Position numbers and translations under genes: made by a program
Notes under the pieces: model-generated
Databases searched by the model: none
What the model was told of the DNA's origin: nothing
The model's input: only the letters and a program-made list of their open reading frames with translations
Shown here: piece after piece, positions 35,798 to 45,256 of the stretch
Numbering within the stretch: the stretch's first letter is position 1
Layout: each line of letters starts with the position of its first letter
Source: Thiosocius sp963719025
GTDB taxonomy: Bacteria > Pseudomonadota > Gammaproteobacteria > Chromatiales > Chromatiaceae
Assembly (NCBI GenBank): GCA_963719025.1
Contig: CAVRBK010000058.1
Span: 37,913 to 101,912 of the forward strand
Direction: 5' to 3'
DNA length: 64,000 nucleotides

Positions 35798-38413
35798 ATG
35801 ACTAAAGGTGTTTCAAAAGATGAGTCGGTGGGGAAAGAGAAGAGTAAACAAGATGAACTGGAGGATCTGATCGCGCAGTCCGACACCGGTGCGCGCACGC
35901 CGCCGGGCGTTGCCGGCAAGATCATTTTGACCACGGCTGGCATATGGTCGCTGTTCCAGCTCTGGATCGCATCGCCACTGCCTTTCATGGCGGGAATCGG
36001 CGTGTTCAACGATACCGAGGCCCGATCGATTCATCTGGCATTCGCCATATTCCTCGCCTTCCTGGCCTATCCGCCGCGGAAGAATTCGCCGCATGACTAC
36101 ATACCGATTCAGGACTGGGTATTGGCCCTTGTCGGTGCATTCTGTGCCGGCTATATCTTCCTGTTCTACGAGCAACTGGCTGGGCGGCCCGCGGCGCCGA
36201 CGACCTACGACATCGCGGTCGCCTGTGTCGGGATGCTGCTTCTGCTGGAGGCAACCCGCCGCGCGCTCGGGCCGCCGTTGATGGTGGTGGCGGCTATTTT
36301 CCTCATCTATACCTTTGCCGGCCCTTACATGCCTGCGCTACTGGCGCACAAGGGCGAGGGACTTGCCTCGGTGGCCAATCACCAATGGATCTCGACTGAG
36401 GGTGTATTCGGCATCGCGCTTGGTGTCTCCACGAGTTTCGTATTCCTGTTCGTGCTGTTCGGTGCAATGCTCGATAAGGCCGGCGCCGGCAACTATTTCA
36501 TCAAGGTCGCCTTTTCGCTGATGGGCCATCTGCGCGGCGGGCCTGCGAAAGCGGCGGTCGTCTCTTCGGCCATGACCGGGCTGATATCCGGCTCCAGTAT
36601 CGCCAACGTAGTGACCACGGGAACCTTTACGATACCGTTGATGAAGCGAGTCGGCTTTTCGGCGGAGAAAGCCGGCGCCGTGGAGGTGGCATCGAGTGTC
36701 AACGGCCAGATCATGCCTCCCGTCATGGGGGCAGCGGCCTTCCTGATGGTGGAGTATGTCGGTATCTCGTATTTCGAGGTCATCAAGCACGCATTCGTCC
36801 CGGCGCTGATTTCTTATATCGCCCTCGTGTACATCGTGCACCTCGAGGCCATGAAGGCGAACATGCAGGGCTTGCCGCGGGCGGTTGAACCGAAGCCCTG
36901 GGTGCAACGCGTGATCGGTATTTTGACCGGCTTCTTGCTGGTAACTGGTCTGGCCCTTGCTGTGTACTACGGGGTGGGCTGGATGAAACCAGCGTTCGGT
37001 GACGCGGCAAGCTGGATCATCGCCGTACTGCTGACGGCGGTCTATGCGGCACTCATTGTGTTCGGTGCACGGTTCCCCGAGTTGAAACTGGATGATCCGA
37101 ACCAACCGGTCACCAAACTGCCGGAACCTGGCCCGACGGTTAAATCGGGTCTGCACTTTATCCTGCCGGTCGTGGTGCTGGTCTGGTGCCTGATGGTGGA
37201 ACGCCTGTCCCCTGGGCTGTCTGCCTTCTGGGCCGCGATGCTGCTCATCTTTATCCTGGTGACTCAGCGTCCCCTCAAGGCGCTGGCGAGGAAGCAGGGC
37301 GATATGGGGCCCCAGTTCATGGCGGGGCTTGTTGACCTGCGGCAGGGTCTTATCGACGGTGCCCGCAACATGATTGGTATCGGGATCGCGACGGCTACTG
37401 CCGGTGTGATCGTCGGCGCTGTTTCGCAGACAGGCGTCGGTGCCGTACTGGCGGACGTGGTAGAGGTGCTGTCATTCGGCAACATCCTGCTGATGTTGAT
37501 CCTTACCGCAGTACTGAGCCTGATACTCGGCATGGGACTGCCCACCACGGCCAACTACATCGTCGTGTCATCGCTTTTGGCGCCGGTGATTGTGACACTG
37601 GGCACAGAAAGCGGGCTGATCGTGCCCTTGATTGCGGTTCACATGTTCGTTTTCTATTTCGGCATCATGGCGGACGTGACTCCCCCTGTCGGTCTCGCCT
37701 CGTTTGCCGCAGCCGCGATATCGGGCGGTGATCCGATCCGCACGGGCTTTGTCGCGTTTTTCTACAGTCTGCGGACCGCGGTCCTGCCGTTTCTTTTCAT
37801 CTTCAATACGGATCTTCTCTTAATCAACGTGGACTGGGCGCATGGGATTTTCATCTTCATCATGGCCACGATCGCGATATTGATATTCTCCGCGGCCACC
37901 CAGGGCTTCTTTATTGCCAGGAGCCGGCTCTACGAGTCAGCGGCACTGTTGCTCATTGCCTTCACCCTTTTCCGGCCTGGATTCTGGATGGATATGGTGG
38001 TCTCACCATACGAAGATGTCGAGCCGATTCAACTGGCTCAGGTGGCCGGCACGCTGGAGCCCGGTGAACAACTGCGCTTGCGGATCGGAGGGTTGGACGA
38101 GGTCGGCGCACCGAGGGAGTTTGTGGCCCTGCTGACAATGCCCGAAGGGGCGAGCGGCGCGGAACGTCTGGAAGCAGCCGGCCTCAAGGTGGTTGAGAAG
38201 GAGGGTGCGTTGATCGTGGATAACGTGACATTCGGCTCGGCCGCACAAAAGGCCGGTATGGATTGGGATCAGAAGATCCTGAAAGTCCGTACACCTGCAT
38301 CGCAGCCATGGAAAGAGCTGATGTACATCCCCGCACTCATTCTGTTAGCGCTGATTGTCATGGTGCAACGCAGACGCAGGGATGCCCACGAAACTGTGCC
38401 GGCCGAGGCTTAG
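35798..38413 (+). CDS. TRAP transporter permease, fused 4TM/12TM subunits
   Basis: The 871-residue inner-membrane protein fuses the small DctQ-like part (about residues 45-170) to the large DctM-like part (residues 180-690), the normal form for TAXI systems. Motifs include GEGLASVANHQWISTEGVFG, SGSSIANVVTTGTFTIPLMK, VNGQIMPPVMGAAAFLMVEY and LGMGLPTTANYIVVSSLLAP. Residues about 735-840 form a soluble DUF3394-like domain resembling a PDZ fold (FGSAAQKAGMDWDQKILKVR). Transport is expected to be sodium or proton coupled. AGGAGG precedes the ATG; uspA follows 12 bases after the stop. Confidence 0.95.
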   Translation: MTKGVSKDESVGKEKSKQDELEDLIAQSDTGARTPPGVAGKIILTTAGIWSLFQLWIASPLPFMAGIGVFNDTEARSIHLAFAIFLAFLAYPPRKNSPHDYIPIQDWVLALVGAFCAGYIFLFYEQLAGRPAAPTTYDIAVACVGMLLLLEATRRALGPPLMVVAAIFLIYTFAGPYMPALLAHKGEGLASVANHQWISTEGVFGIALGVSTSFVFLFVLFGAMLDKAGAGNYFIKVAFSLMGHLRGGPAKAAVVSSAMTGLISGSSIANVVTTGTFTIPLMKRVGFSAEKAGAVEVASSVNGQIMPPVMGAAAFLMVEYVGISYFEVIKHAFVPALISYIALVYIVHLEAMKANMQGLPRAVEPKPWVQRVIGILTGFLLVTGLALAVYYGVGWMKPAFGDAASWIIAVLLTAVYAALIVFGARFPELKLDDPNQPVTKLPEPGPTVKSGLHFILPVVVLVWCLMVERLSPGLSAFWAAMLLIFILVTQRPLKALARKQGDMGPQFMAGLVDLRQGLIDGARNMIGIGIATATAGVIVGAVSQTGVGAVLADVVEVLSFGNILLMLILTAVLSLILGMGLPTTANYIVVSSLLAPVIVTLGTESGLIVPLIAVHMFVFYFGIMADVTPPVGLASFAAAAISGGDPIRTGFVAFFYSLRTAVLPFLFIFNTDLLLINVDWAHGIFIFIMATIAILIFSAATQGFFIARSRLYESAALLLIAFTLFRPGFWMDMVVSPYEDVEPIQLAQVAGTLEPGEQLRLRIGGLDEVGAPREFVALLTMPEGASGAERLEAAGLKVVEKEGALIVDNVTFGSAAQKAGMDWDQKILKVRTPASQPWKELMYIPALILLALIVMVQRRRRDAHETVPAEA

Positions 38414-38425
38414 GGGAGAGTAAGC

Positions 38426-38851
38426 ATGTTCAAGGAAATTTTATTGCCCGTAAATACGAGCGACTCGGTGACCTGGGAGAAGCCCCTGGAAACCGCGATC
38501 TATCTGGCACGCAACTGTGGGGCCAGACTGCATGTGATGACGGTTGTGCCGAGTTTCGATTTCCCAGTGGTCGAGAGCTTCTTTCCGGTGGATTTCGAGG
38601 AGAAGGCGCATGCCAAGGTGGGAGAAGAACTTCATGCCTTCGTCGCTGAGCATGTGCCGAAGGACGTCACCGTGCAGACCGTTGTCGCAGTTGGATCGGT
38701 TTATGAACAGATCCTGAAAACAGTCGCAGATCTCAAGTGCGATTTGATCATCATGACGCGTAAAGGCGGCCCGCGCCGCCATTTTGTCCTCGGGGGTAAT
38801 ACCGAAAAAGTCGTCCATCATTCTGGAACAGCTGTTCTCGTATTGGAATAG
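38426..38851 (+). CDS. Universal stress protein (UspA family), TRAP-associated
   Basis: The 141-residue protein has the UspA fold, with KEILLPVNTSDSVTWEKPLE at the N-terminus and the ATP-binding loop near CDLIIMTRKGGPRRHFVLGG NTEKVVHHSGTAVLVLE. Usp proteins next to TRAP permeases, such as TeaD of the Halomonas ectoine transporter, bind ATP and modulate transport; this role is inferred from position only 12 bases behind the permease. Confidence 0.9.
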   Translation: MFKEILLPVNTSDSVTWEKPLETAIYLARNCGARLHVMTVVPSFDFPVVESFFPVDFEEKAHAKVGEELHAFVAEHVPKDVTVQTVVAVGSVYEQILKTVADLKCDLIIMTRKGGPRRHFVLGGNTEKVVHHSGTAVLVLE

Positions 38852-38988
38852 ACAAGCGGGTGCATGGCCATTTCGTTTCATGCACCTGACTGCTGCGCAG
38901 CCACGGTCGGTTTCTCAGTAACCCTTTTTGATCTGCTGATGCCCGGCATCGCAGGAACTGACTGCCTGACGCCAGGGAGGACAACGCC

Positions 38989-41988
38989 GTGTCTTCGAAA
39001 ACGAATGAGTTAGTGGTGCTCAATCGGGTCAAAGAGCAGATCGCTCGGGACGAGGAAAAACTCGACGACAACCTCGCCTGGTTGAATGCCGAGATGCACC
39101 ATTACTTTTTCAGCTTCAACAAGGACGACGCGGAAGCGCTCAGCCTGCTTGCGGTCAACCTTCATAGAATGGCCGAGTTCCGGCGCATGGATCTTGTTAA
39201 CCGGGAAGAGCGCACCATAATCGCACAGTTGGACGAGCCGGAATCACTCTATCGGGCACTGGGCAGGCTGCATGAAAAAAATATCTCTTACGGAGAGATA
39301 ACGACCTCCATGGCACCTCTGCCGGGGATCAGCGAGAAACTCGAGGTGCTGCGTTTCGACTATCAACGCAAGCAGGAAAGGGAGATAGCGCAGGGTGTGA
39401 CAGCGTCTTACCCGCAGGGCACGCTCGAATCGATAACGAAACTCATGCGGATCCTCCACCCGGATTTCGATCAGGCTGAGACGGCTGGGATCCTGCAGAT
39501 GCTGTGGGCCAACAATCAGGAGTATGTTGAGATCTCGCCGTTTGAGCGGGTTGCAAGAATCATCTACCTGTATTGGAAAACCAGGGCAGAAGACGGTGTG
39601 CATCTTGATTTCGAACCGCTGAGTGACAGTGAGGGGATTGAGGCATACCGCTTGATACTCGGAATAGGCAATCCACCGCATAAGGGCTTTTTGCTGCAGA
39701 TCATCGAAGTACTCAATCGTCTCGGCGTGGATGTCATGCGCCTTTATTGCCTGACCGTCACCGACGGTGTTTACCCCTATTTTCTGTCCACGTTTTACGT
39801 GCGGCTTGTGGACGGCCAGAAGCTCGACAAGGCATCGAGCCTTTACCAGGCGCTGCTGCGCGAGCTCTACAACATCCAAATTCTGTCCACTCAGTCTTCC
39901 AGCTATGAGCTTTTCGTAAAGGCCGGAGTAATGAGCGGAACGGATGCAGCCCTGGCTGATGCCATGATCGGGTTTTGCCATACCAATCTCGCCCACAATC
40001 GTCCCGATACCTTCGACCTGGAAGGCATCATGCGGGCGTTTCACAATCACCCGGATATTTCTCTCAAGCTTATTCGCCTTTTTCATGTGCGCTTCGATCC
40101 GGATATCGTTGAGCGCGATCACTTGTACGCGGATACCTTGGATCAGACCTTGCGTGCGATTGAGGAATACGACACGGGACGGCGTTTCCTGGACGGATTT
40201 CGCCGTACAATTTTCCGTTGTGCGATTTCCTTCATCCGCCACTGTCTGAAAACCAACTTCTTCGTTATTGAGAAACATGCGCTGGCTTTTCGCCTTGATC
40301 CTGCTTACCTGGAGGATCTGGCGGAACAGTTCACCGCCGATCTGCCCAAGGATCGGCCCTTCCGAATCACCTTTTTTCTCGGCCGGAACGGGTCGGGCTA
40401 CCACATTGGCTTTTCGGATATCGCGCGTGGTGGATGGCGTACCCTGATAACTCAGGGGCGAGACGACTACATCACCAGTGCCAACACCATGTTCCGCGAG
40501 AACTATGTTTTGGCACATACCCAGCACCTTAAGAACAAAGATATCTATGAGGGGGGCTCGAAGCTGGTTGCCATCCTGAATGCCGACCCACAAGAGGGCA
40601 AGGATTCCTTGCGCCCGTATCTCTACAAGCTGCAGTTTGGGTTCATCAATGCATTTCTCGATCTGTATGTGACCAAGGAGGGCAGGGCAGCGGATGCACG
40701 CGTGGTTGACTACTACTGCCAGGACGAGCCGATTGAATTGGGTCCCGACGAAAACATGCACGATGAGATGGTGGAACTGATTGCTGCACAGGCAGTGAAG
40801 CGTGGCTATGTCCTTGGCAAGGGGATTATGTCCAGCAAGCGGATCGGCATCAATCACAAGGAGTACGGTGTTACCTCGATTGGCGTTGTGCGGTTTTCCG
40901 AAGTGACGATGAAGGAGAAGGGCATTGACATGCACACCCAGCCCTTCAGTGTGAAATTCACCGGGGGGCCAAACGGGGATGTTGCCGGCAATGCCATGAG
41001 GCTGTTGCTGCAACGCTGTCCACAGGTTCAGATCAAACTGATTATTGACGGCAGCGGCGCACTCTATGATCCCTCTGGCCTCGATCGGACGGCATTGGAG
41101 AAGATCGTCCTGAGAGGGGATCTCGATGCCTATGACACCGCTGCACTGAATCCCGGGGGCTATTTGTTGTATCGCAGAGAAACTCGCAGCGAGGGAATGC
41201 GAAAGTTGTACCGGAAGGTGCTGCAGACTGAGGGCGGCAATGAAGAGATCTGGATGTCGAACGATGAATTCTATCGCGCTTATAACGGTCTCTTGTTCAC
41301 GGTCCCTGCCGATCTGTTCGTTCCTGCCGGCGGACGTCCGGAGACGATCGATGGCGAGAATTTCGAGAGATTTTTCGACGACGCGGGAAATTCCTCGGCA
41401 CGGATAATCGTGGAAGGCGCGAACTCGTTCATTACCCCCGTTGCCCGTAGCGAGTTGCAGAAGAGAGGGGTGGTCATCATGCGCGACGCGTCGGCAAACA
41501 AGTGCGGTGTAATCTCCTCGTCTTATGAGATCCTCGCCAACCTCATGTTAAGCGACGAGGAGTTTCTCGCAAACAAGGCACAGTATGTGGCCGACGTTAT
41601 TTCCATCCTGAATCAGCTGGCTGAACAGGAGGCGGAACTGATACTCAGGCGACACCGCGAAGGCGGTGGGGCAATTTTGTACACCGAGATCTCAGTCAGT
41701 CTCAGCCGTGAGATAAATACGAACTACTCACGCTTTTTCGATTTTTTCGAGAGCAACCCGGGGCTCTGTCTAAAGCCGGACTATGAGAATGCCATTCTGC
41801 ATTCGATGCCGAAGATGATTCGCGGTGACAGCACCTACAAGAAGCGGATCAAGAACCTCCCGGTCAAGATCAAGCACGCTGTCTTGGCTAATACGCTCGC
41901 GTCCTCGATGGCCTATTCGGGAGACGACAGCGTCGTGTTTTCCTCAATTATCGAGGCGCAGATCAAACGCTTTCCCAATTATCAATGA
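38989..41988 (+). CDS. Large NAD-specific glutamate dehydrogenase
   Basis: The GTG start follows AGGGAGG by eight bases. The 999-residue (about 115 kDa) protein belongs to the large NAD-GDH group, longer than the 450-residue hexameric enzymes and shorter than the 180-kDa form. The N-terminal 430 residues are helical and regulatory; the catalytic part has RNGSGYHIGFSDIARGGWRT, KDIYEGGSKLVAILNAD and DLYVTKEGRAADARVVDYY, then the dehydrogenase domain with KFTGGPNGDVAGNAMRLLLQ and RIIVEGANSFITPVARSELQ. It would deaminate the glutamate made by GabT, or imported, to 2-oxoglutarate and ammonia. Confidence 0.92.
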   Translation: MSSKTNELVVLNRVKEQIARDEEKLDDNLAWLNAEMHHYFFSFNKDDAEALSLLAVNLHRMAEFRRMDLVNREERTIIAQLDEPESLYRALGRLHEKNISYGEITTSMAPLPGISEKLEVLRFDYQRKQEREIAQGVTASYPQGTLESITKLMRILHPDFDQAETAGILQMLWANNQEYVEISPFERVARIIYLYWKTRAEDGVHLDFEPLSDSEGIEAYRLILGIGNPPHKGFLLQIIEVLNRLGVDVMRLYCLTVTDGVYPYFLSTFYVRLVDGQKLDKASSLYQALLRELYNIQILSTQSSSYELFVKAGVMSGTDAALADAMIGFCHTNLAHNRPDTFDLEGIMRAFHNHPDISLKLIRLFHVRFDPDIVERDHLYADTLDQTLRAIEEYDTGRRFLDGFRRTIFRCAISFIRHCLKTNFFVIEKHALAFRLDPAYLEDLAEQFTADLPKDRPFRITFFLGRNGSGYHIGFSDIARGGWRTLITQGRDDYITSANTMFRENYVLAHTQHLKNKDIYEGGSKLVAILNADPQEGKDSLRPYLYKLQFGFINAFLDLYVTKEGRAADARVVDYYCQDEPIELGPDENMHDEMVELIAAQAVKRGYVLGKGIMSSKRIGINHKEYGVTSIGVVRFSEVTMKEKGIDMHTQPFSVKFTGGPNGDVAGNAMRLLLQRCPQVQIKLIIDGSGALYDPSGLDRTALEKIVLRGDLDAYDTAALNPGGYLLYRRETRSEGMRKLYRKVLQTEGGNEEIWMSNDEFYRAYNGLLFTVPADLFVPAGGRPETIDGENFERFFDDAGNSSARIIVEGANSFITPVARSELQKRGVVIMRDASANKCGVISSSYEILANLMLSDEEFLANKAQYVADVISILNQLAEQEAELILRRHREGGGAILYTEISVSLSREINTNYSRFFDFFESNPGLCLKPDYENAILHSMPKMIRGDSTYKKRIKNLPVKIKHAVLANTLASSMAYSGDDSVVFSSIIEAQIKRFPNYQ

Positions 41989-42156
41989 AGGATGAACTGA
42001 GCCTCTTACCAGGGATGACTGTCTGGCACGTTCCATCTCGACTGAGATTATCTCAATCGAATGATTGAACACACCGCATAGGTGAGAGGTCAGTCGATGC
42101 AATAAACCCAAACGTGATTCCAACAAGAATCCCAATATTTTGTTTTCGAGGATGAT

Positions 42157-43089
42157 ATGAGTCGATTCGCAGTTGCTGGCATTCAGATGAAGGTTTCATC
42201 AGTGCAATCCAACGTGGAAATGATGAAACTGAAGCTGGACATTACGATGAATCTCTACCCTTGGGTGCAGATGGTGGTGTTTAGTGAGCTTTGCGGTTAT
42301 GGACCTTTGAAACATACCGCGCAGGTTTTTCCGGGCGTATTCGAGGCCGAGATGCAGGAGATGGCGCGTAAGTACGAGGTCTGGTTACTGCCGGGTTCTG
42401 TATTCGAAAAGCGTGGAGAAGAGACTTACAACACAGCCTCCGTGATAAACCCTCAGGGAGAGATCGTCGCAAGGTACAGTAAAATGTTCCCCTTCTATCC
42501 ATACGAAGAAGGCGTGTCCCCCGGACATGACTACTGTATTTTCGACGTCCCCGGCGTAGGTCGGTTTGGGGTATCTATCTGCTACGACATGTGGTTTCCG
42601 GAAACAGTCCGTACACTGACGGTAATGGGCGCGGAGGTGATTCTCCATCCAACCCTGACCGGGACGATTGACCGTGATACGGAGCTTTCTATCTGCCGTG
42701 CAATGGCAACGGTAAACCAGTGCTATATGTTCGATGTCAATGGGCTTGATGCCGGGGGCAGTGGGCGTTCCGTCGTTTGTGGCCCCGATGGACGTGTCAT
42801 GTACCAGGCACAAAACAACGAAGAGATCATGCCAATCGAACTTGATCTGGATAACGTGCGTCGAAGTCGCGAGTTTGGGGTTCTTCGTCTGGGACAGCCG
42901 CTCAAAAGCTTTCGCGACCACATGGGCGATTTCAGTATCTATTGGCCTGATGCAAAACATCCCTACCTGGATTCACTCGGCCCGCTGATAAAGCCGGGTC
43001 GAATGGATAAATTGGCGGAGCTCAAGCAGCGCGAGACCGAGTTGATGGAACACCATGACCTGCAGACAACGTATAAAGGGATGAACTAG
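42157..43089 (+). CDS. Nitrilase-superfamily carbon-nitrogen hydrolase (paralogue 2)
   Basis: The 310-residue protein is a close paralogue of the enzyme at 22787; most positions match by eye, including PWVQMVVFSEL, MFPF.PYE, VGRFGVSICYDMWFPET, GAEVILHPT and LGQPLKSFRDH. The triad residues are in VVFSELCGYGPL (Glu), ARYSKMFPF (Lys) and SICYDMWFPE (Cys). It is the last gene of the accessory block, 69 bases before rarA. The two copies face the same way about 19 kb apart, so they may act on two related amides, or one may be a recombination by-product. Confidence 0.88.
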   Translation: MSRFAVAGIQMKVSSVQSNVEMMKLKLDITMNLYPWVQMVVFSELCGYGPLKHTAQVFPGVFEAEMQEMARKYEVWLLPGSVFEKRGEETYNTASVINPQGEIVARYSKMFPFYPYEEGVSPGHDYCIFDVPGVGRFGVSICYDMWFPETVRTLTVMGAEVILHPTLTGTIDRDTELSICRAMATVNQCYMFDVNGLDAGGSGRSVVCGPDGRVMYQAQNNEEIMPIELDLDNVRRSREFGVLRLGQPLKSFRDHMGDFSIYWPDAKHPYLDSLGPLIKPGRMDKLAELKQRETELMEHHDLQTTYKGMN

Positions 43090-43158
43090 CGGGCCAAGTC
43101 GTTGTGGATAAATTGCACAGACAGCGCTTCGTCGCCGCCTGGCAGATACAATGCAGCG

Positions 43159-44499
43159 ATGAAATCCGATGACCTGTTTGCCGTCGAACCGACTGTCCTG
43201 CGGCCATTGGCCGACCGCATGCGTCCGGCCATGCTGGAAGGCTATATTGGCCAGCAGCACCTGCTCGGCGAGGGCAAACCATTGCGCCGCGCGATAGAGA
43301 GCGGGCGGTTGCATTCGATGATCCTGTGGGGGCCGCCTGGCACTGGCAAGACCACCTTGGCGCGCCTGCTCGCCGGCACCTCCGGCTTTGCCTTCGAGAC
43401 CCTGTCGGCCGTGCTCGCCGGGGTGAAAGACATCCGTGCCGCGGTGGAAAATGCCCGCCAGGTGCGTGCGCAGAGTGGCCAGGGCACGGTGTTATTCATC
43501 GACGAGGTCCACCGCTTCAACAAGAGCCAGCAGGATGCCTTTCTGCCGCATGTCGAGGATGGCACCTTCCTGTTTGTCGGCGCGACAACTGAGAATCCAT
43601 CGTTCGAACTCAACAATGCACTGTTGTCGCGGGCGCGGGTCTACGTGTTGCGTTCGCTCGAGTCGGATGCGGTCGCCGGATTGTTGCGGCGCGCCCTCAC
43701 CGACGCCGCACAGGGCCTGGGCGATCTGGCACTGGAGGTGAGTGACGAGTCTCTGCACAAACTGGCCGAAGCGGCCGATGGCGATGCCCGTCGCGGGCTC
43801 AACCTGCTTGAGATTGCGGCAGACCTCGCGGAAAACGGGCAGATCACCGATACGGTCATCGCGGAGGTCGCCAGCGGGCAGGTGCGGCGATTCGACAAGG
43901 GGGGCGAGGCCTTCTATGACCAGATTTCGGCCCTGCACAAGTCGGTGCGCGGGTCGTCGCCCGACGGCGCGCTGTATTGGCTGTGTCGCATGCTGGATGG
44001 GGGTTGCGATCCGCTCTACATCGCACGCCGGGTGGTGCGCATGGCCTCCGAAGACATCGGCAACGCCGATCCCAGGGCCCTGGACGTGGCACTGAGTGCC
44101 TGGCAGGTGCAGCAGCGCCTTGGCAGCCCCGAGGGCGAGTTGGCGGTCGCCCAGGCGGTGGTCTATCTGGCCTGCGCGGCCAAGAGCAATGCGGTGTACA
44201 AGGCATTCAACGCGGCCATGGACACGGCGAAGCAGTCTGGTTCGCTGGAGGTGCCGGTGCATCTGCGCAACGCGCCGACGCGGCTGATGAAGGAACTCGG
44301 GTACGGCAAGGCCTACCGTTATGCGCACGACGAGCCCGGTGGCTATGCGGCCGGTGAGACCTATCTCCCGGAGGAACTCGAGGGAACCGCCTTCTATACA
44401 CCGGTCGAGCGCGGTCTGGAGATCCGCATTGGTGAAAAACTGGCGCAACTGCGCGAACTCGACCGGCAGGCCGGGCGGACGCGTGACGAGCCGGACTGA
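43159..44499 (+). CDS. rarA: Replication-associated recombination protein A
   Basis: RarA (MgsA) is an AAA+ ATPase acting at stalled replication forks with SSB. From the ATG at 43159 it has 446 residues (E. coli 447). Walker A is GPPGTGKTTLARLLAG, Walker B is VLFIDEVHRFNKSQQDAFLP, sensor 1 is GATTENPSFELN, and the C-terminal tetramerisation part has YDQISALHKSVRGSSPDGAL YW and VRMASEDIGNADPRAL. In E. coli rarA follows lolA directly and precedes serS. Confidence 0.96.
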   Translation: MKSDDLFAVEPTVLRPLADRMRPAMLEGYIGQQHLLGEGKPLRRAIESGRLHSMILWGPPGTGKTTLARLLAGTSGFAFETLSAVLAGVKDIRAAVENARQVRAQSGQGTVLFIDEVHRFNKSQQDAFLPHVEDGTFLFVGATTENPSFELNNALLSRARVYVLRSLESDAVAGLLRRALTDAAQGLGDLALEVSDESLHKLAEAADGDARRGLNLLEIAADLAENGQITDTVIAEVASGQVRRFDKGGEAFYDQISALHKSVRGSSPDGALYWLCRMLDGGCDPLYIARRVVRMASEDIGNADPRALDVALSAWQVQQRLGSPEGELAVAQAVVYLACAAKSNAVYKAFNAAMDTAKQSGSLEVPVHLRNAPTRLMKELGYGKAYRYAHDEPGGYAAGETYLPEELEGTAFYTPVERGLEIRIGEKLAQLRELDRQAGRTRDEPD

Positions 44500-44573
44500 G
44501 CCGGTCGGTCAAACCCCTGTAGACCCGGCGCCGCTTTTTGTAGAATGCCCCCTTTCACCGCACGGATCCTGTC

Positions 44574-44948
44574 GTGACACAAACCATAGCCATTGCTGCC
44601 GGTGGCGCCCTCGGCGCGCTGCTGCGCTTCTGGGTGTCGACGGGTGTGTATGCCTGGCTCGGTCGTGGGTTCCCTTACGGCACGCTGGCGGTGAACGTGG
44701 CAGGCTCACTGGCGATGGGCTTCCTGTATATCCTGATGATCGAGCGGATGTCACTCGGTGCCGAATGGCGGGCGTTTATGCTGGTGGGGCTGTTGGGGGC
44801 GTTTACCACGTTTTCAACGTTTTCGATTGAAACCCTGAACCTGCTCGAGCAGGCCGATTACGCGAAGGCGTTCATTAATATGACGCTGAGCGTCGTGGCC
44901 TGCGTGGCGGCCGCATTCGTCGGCGTGTTGATCGCGAGGCAGCTATGA
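44574..44948 (+). CDS. crcB: Fluoride ion channel CrcB/Fluc
   Basis: The 124-residue protein with four membrane helices starts at GTG. GGALGALLRFWVS, the pore Asn in VNVAGSLAMGFL, and GLLGAFTTFSTFSIE, with the Phe-box and central sodium site, are diagnostic. CrcB exports fluoride as a dual-topology dimer. No fluoride riboswitch motif is apparent in the 74-base leader. The downstream DUF190 gene overlaps by four bases. Confidence 0.95.
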   Translation: MTQTIAIAAGGALGALLRFWVSTGVYAWLGRGFPYGTLAVNVAGSLAMGFLYILMIERMSLGAEWRAFMLVGLLGAFTTFSTFSIETLNLLEQADYAKAFINMTLSVVACVAAAFVGVLIARQL

Positions 44949-45253
44949 AGCAATGTGACGTGACCGTGGTACGGGTGTACTGCAGCGAAAAAAAGCACCA
45001 GCATCGGGAGATTATCGATCTGCTGCACAAGGAACATCGGGTCGCCGGAGTGACCGCATTTCGAGGTATTGCCGGTTTCGGCAGATCGGGCCAACTGCAC
45101 GAGCTTGGCCTGTTGGATGTATCACTCGATCTGCCGATCGTTATCGAATTCTTTGATCGTCCCGACAAGGTTGCGGTCGTTCTCCCTCTCTTACACCAAA
45201 TGCTTGGCCCGGGACACCTTGTCTCGTGGTCGGCACAAGCCAATCTGGACTGA
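44945..45253 (+). CDS. DUF190 (PII-like) protein
   Basis: The 102-residue protein has the DUF190 pattern: TVVRVYCSEKKHQHREIIDL LHKEHRVAGVTAFRGIAGFG and DLPIVIEFFDRPDKV, a ferredoxin-like PII-type fold. Its ATG overlaps the crcB stop (ATGA), so expression is coupled; crcB-DUF190 pairs are widespread and a role in regulating fluoride export is inferred. serS begins three bases after its stop. Confidence 0.92.
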   Translation: MKQCDVTVVRVYCSEKKHQHREIIDLLHKEHRVAGVTAFRGIAGFGRSGQLHELGLLDVSLDLPIVIEFFDRPDKVAVVLPLLHQMLGPGHLVSWSAQANLD

Positions 45254-45256
45254 AGC

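Noticed and set aside
39244..41013. A 589-codon reverse frame opposite the glutamate dehydrogenase
   Set aside because: It is a shadow of the GDH reading frame with no recognisable protein features.
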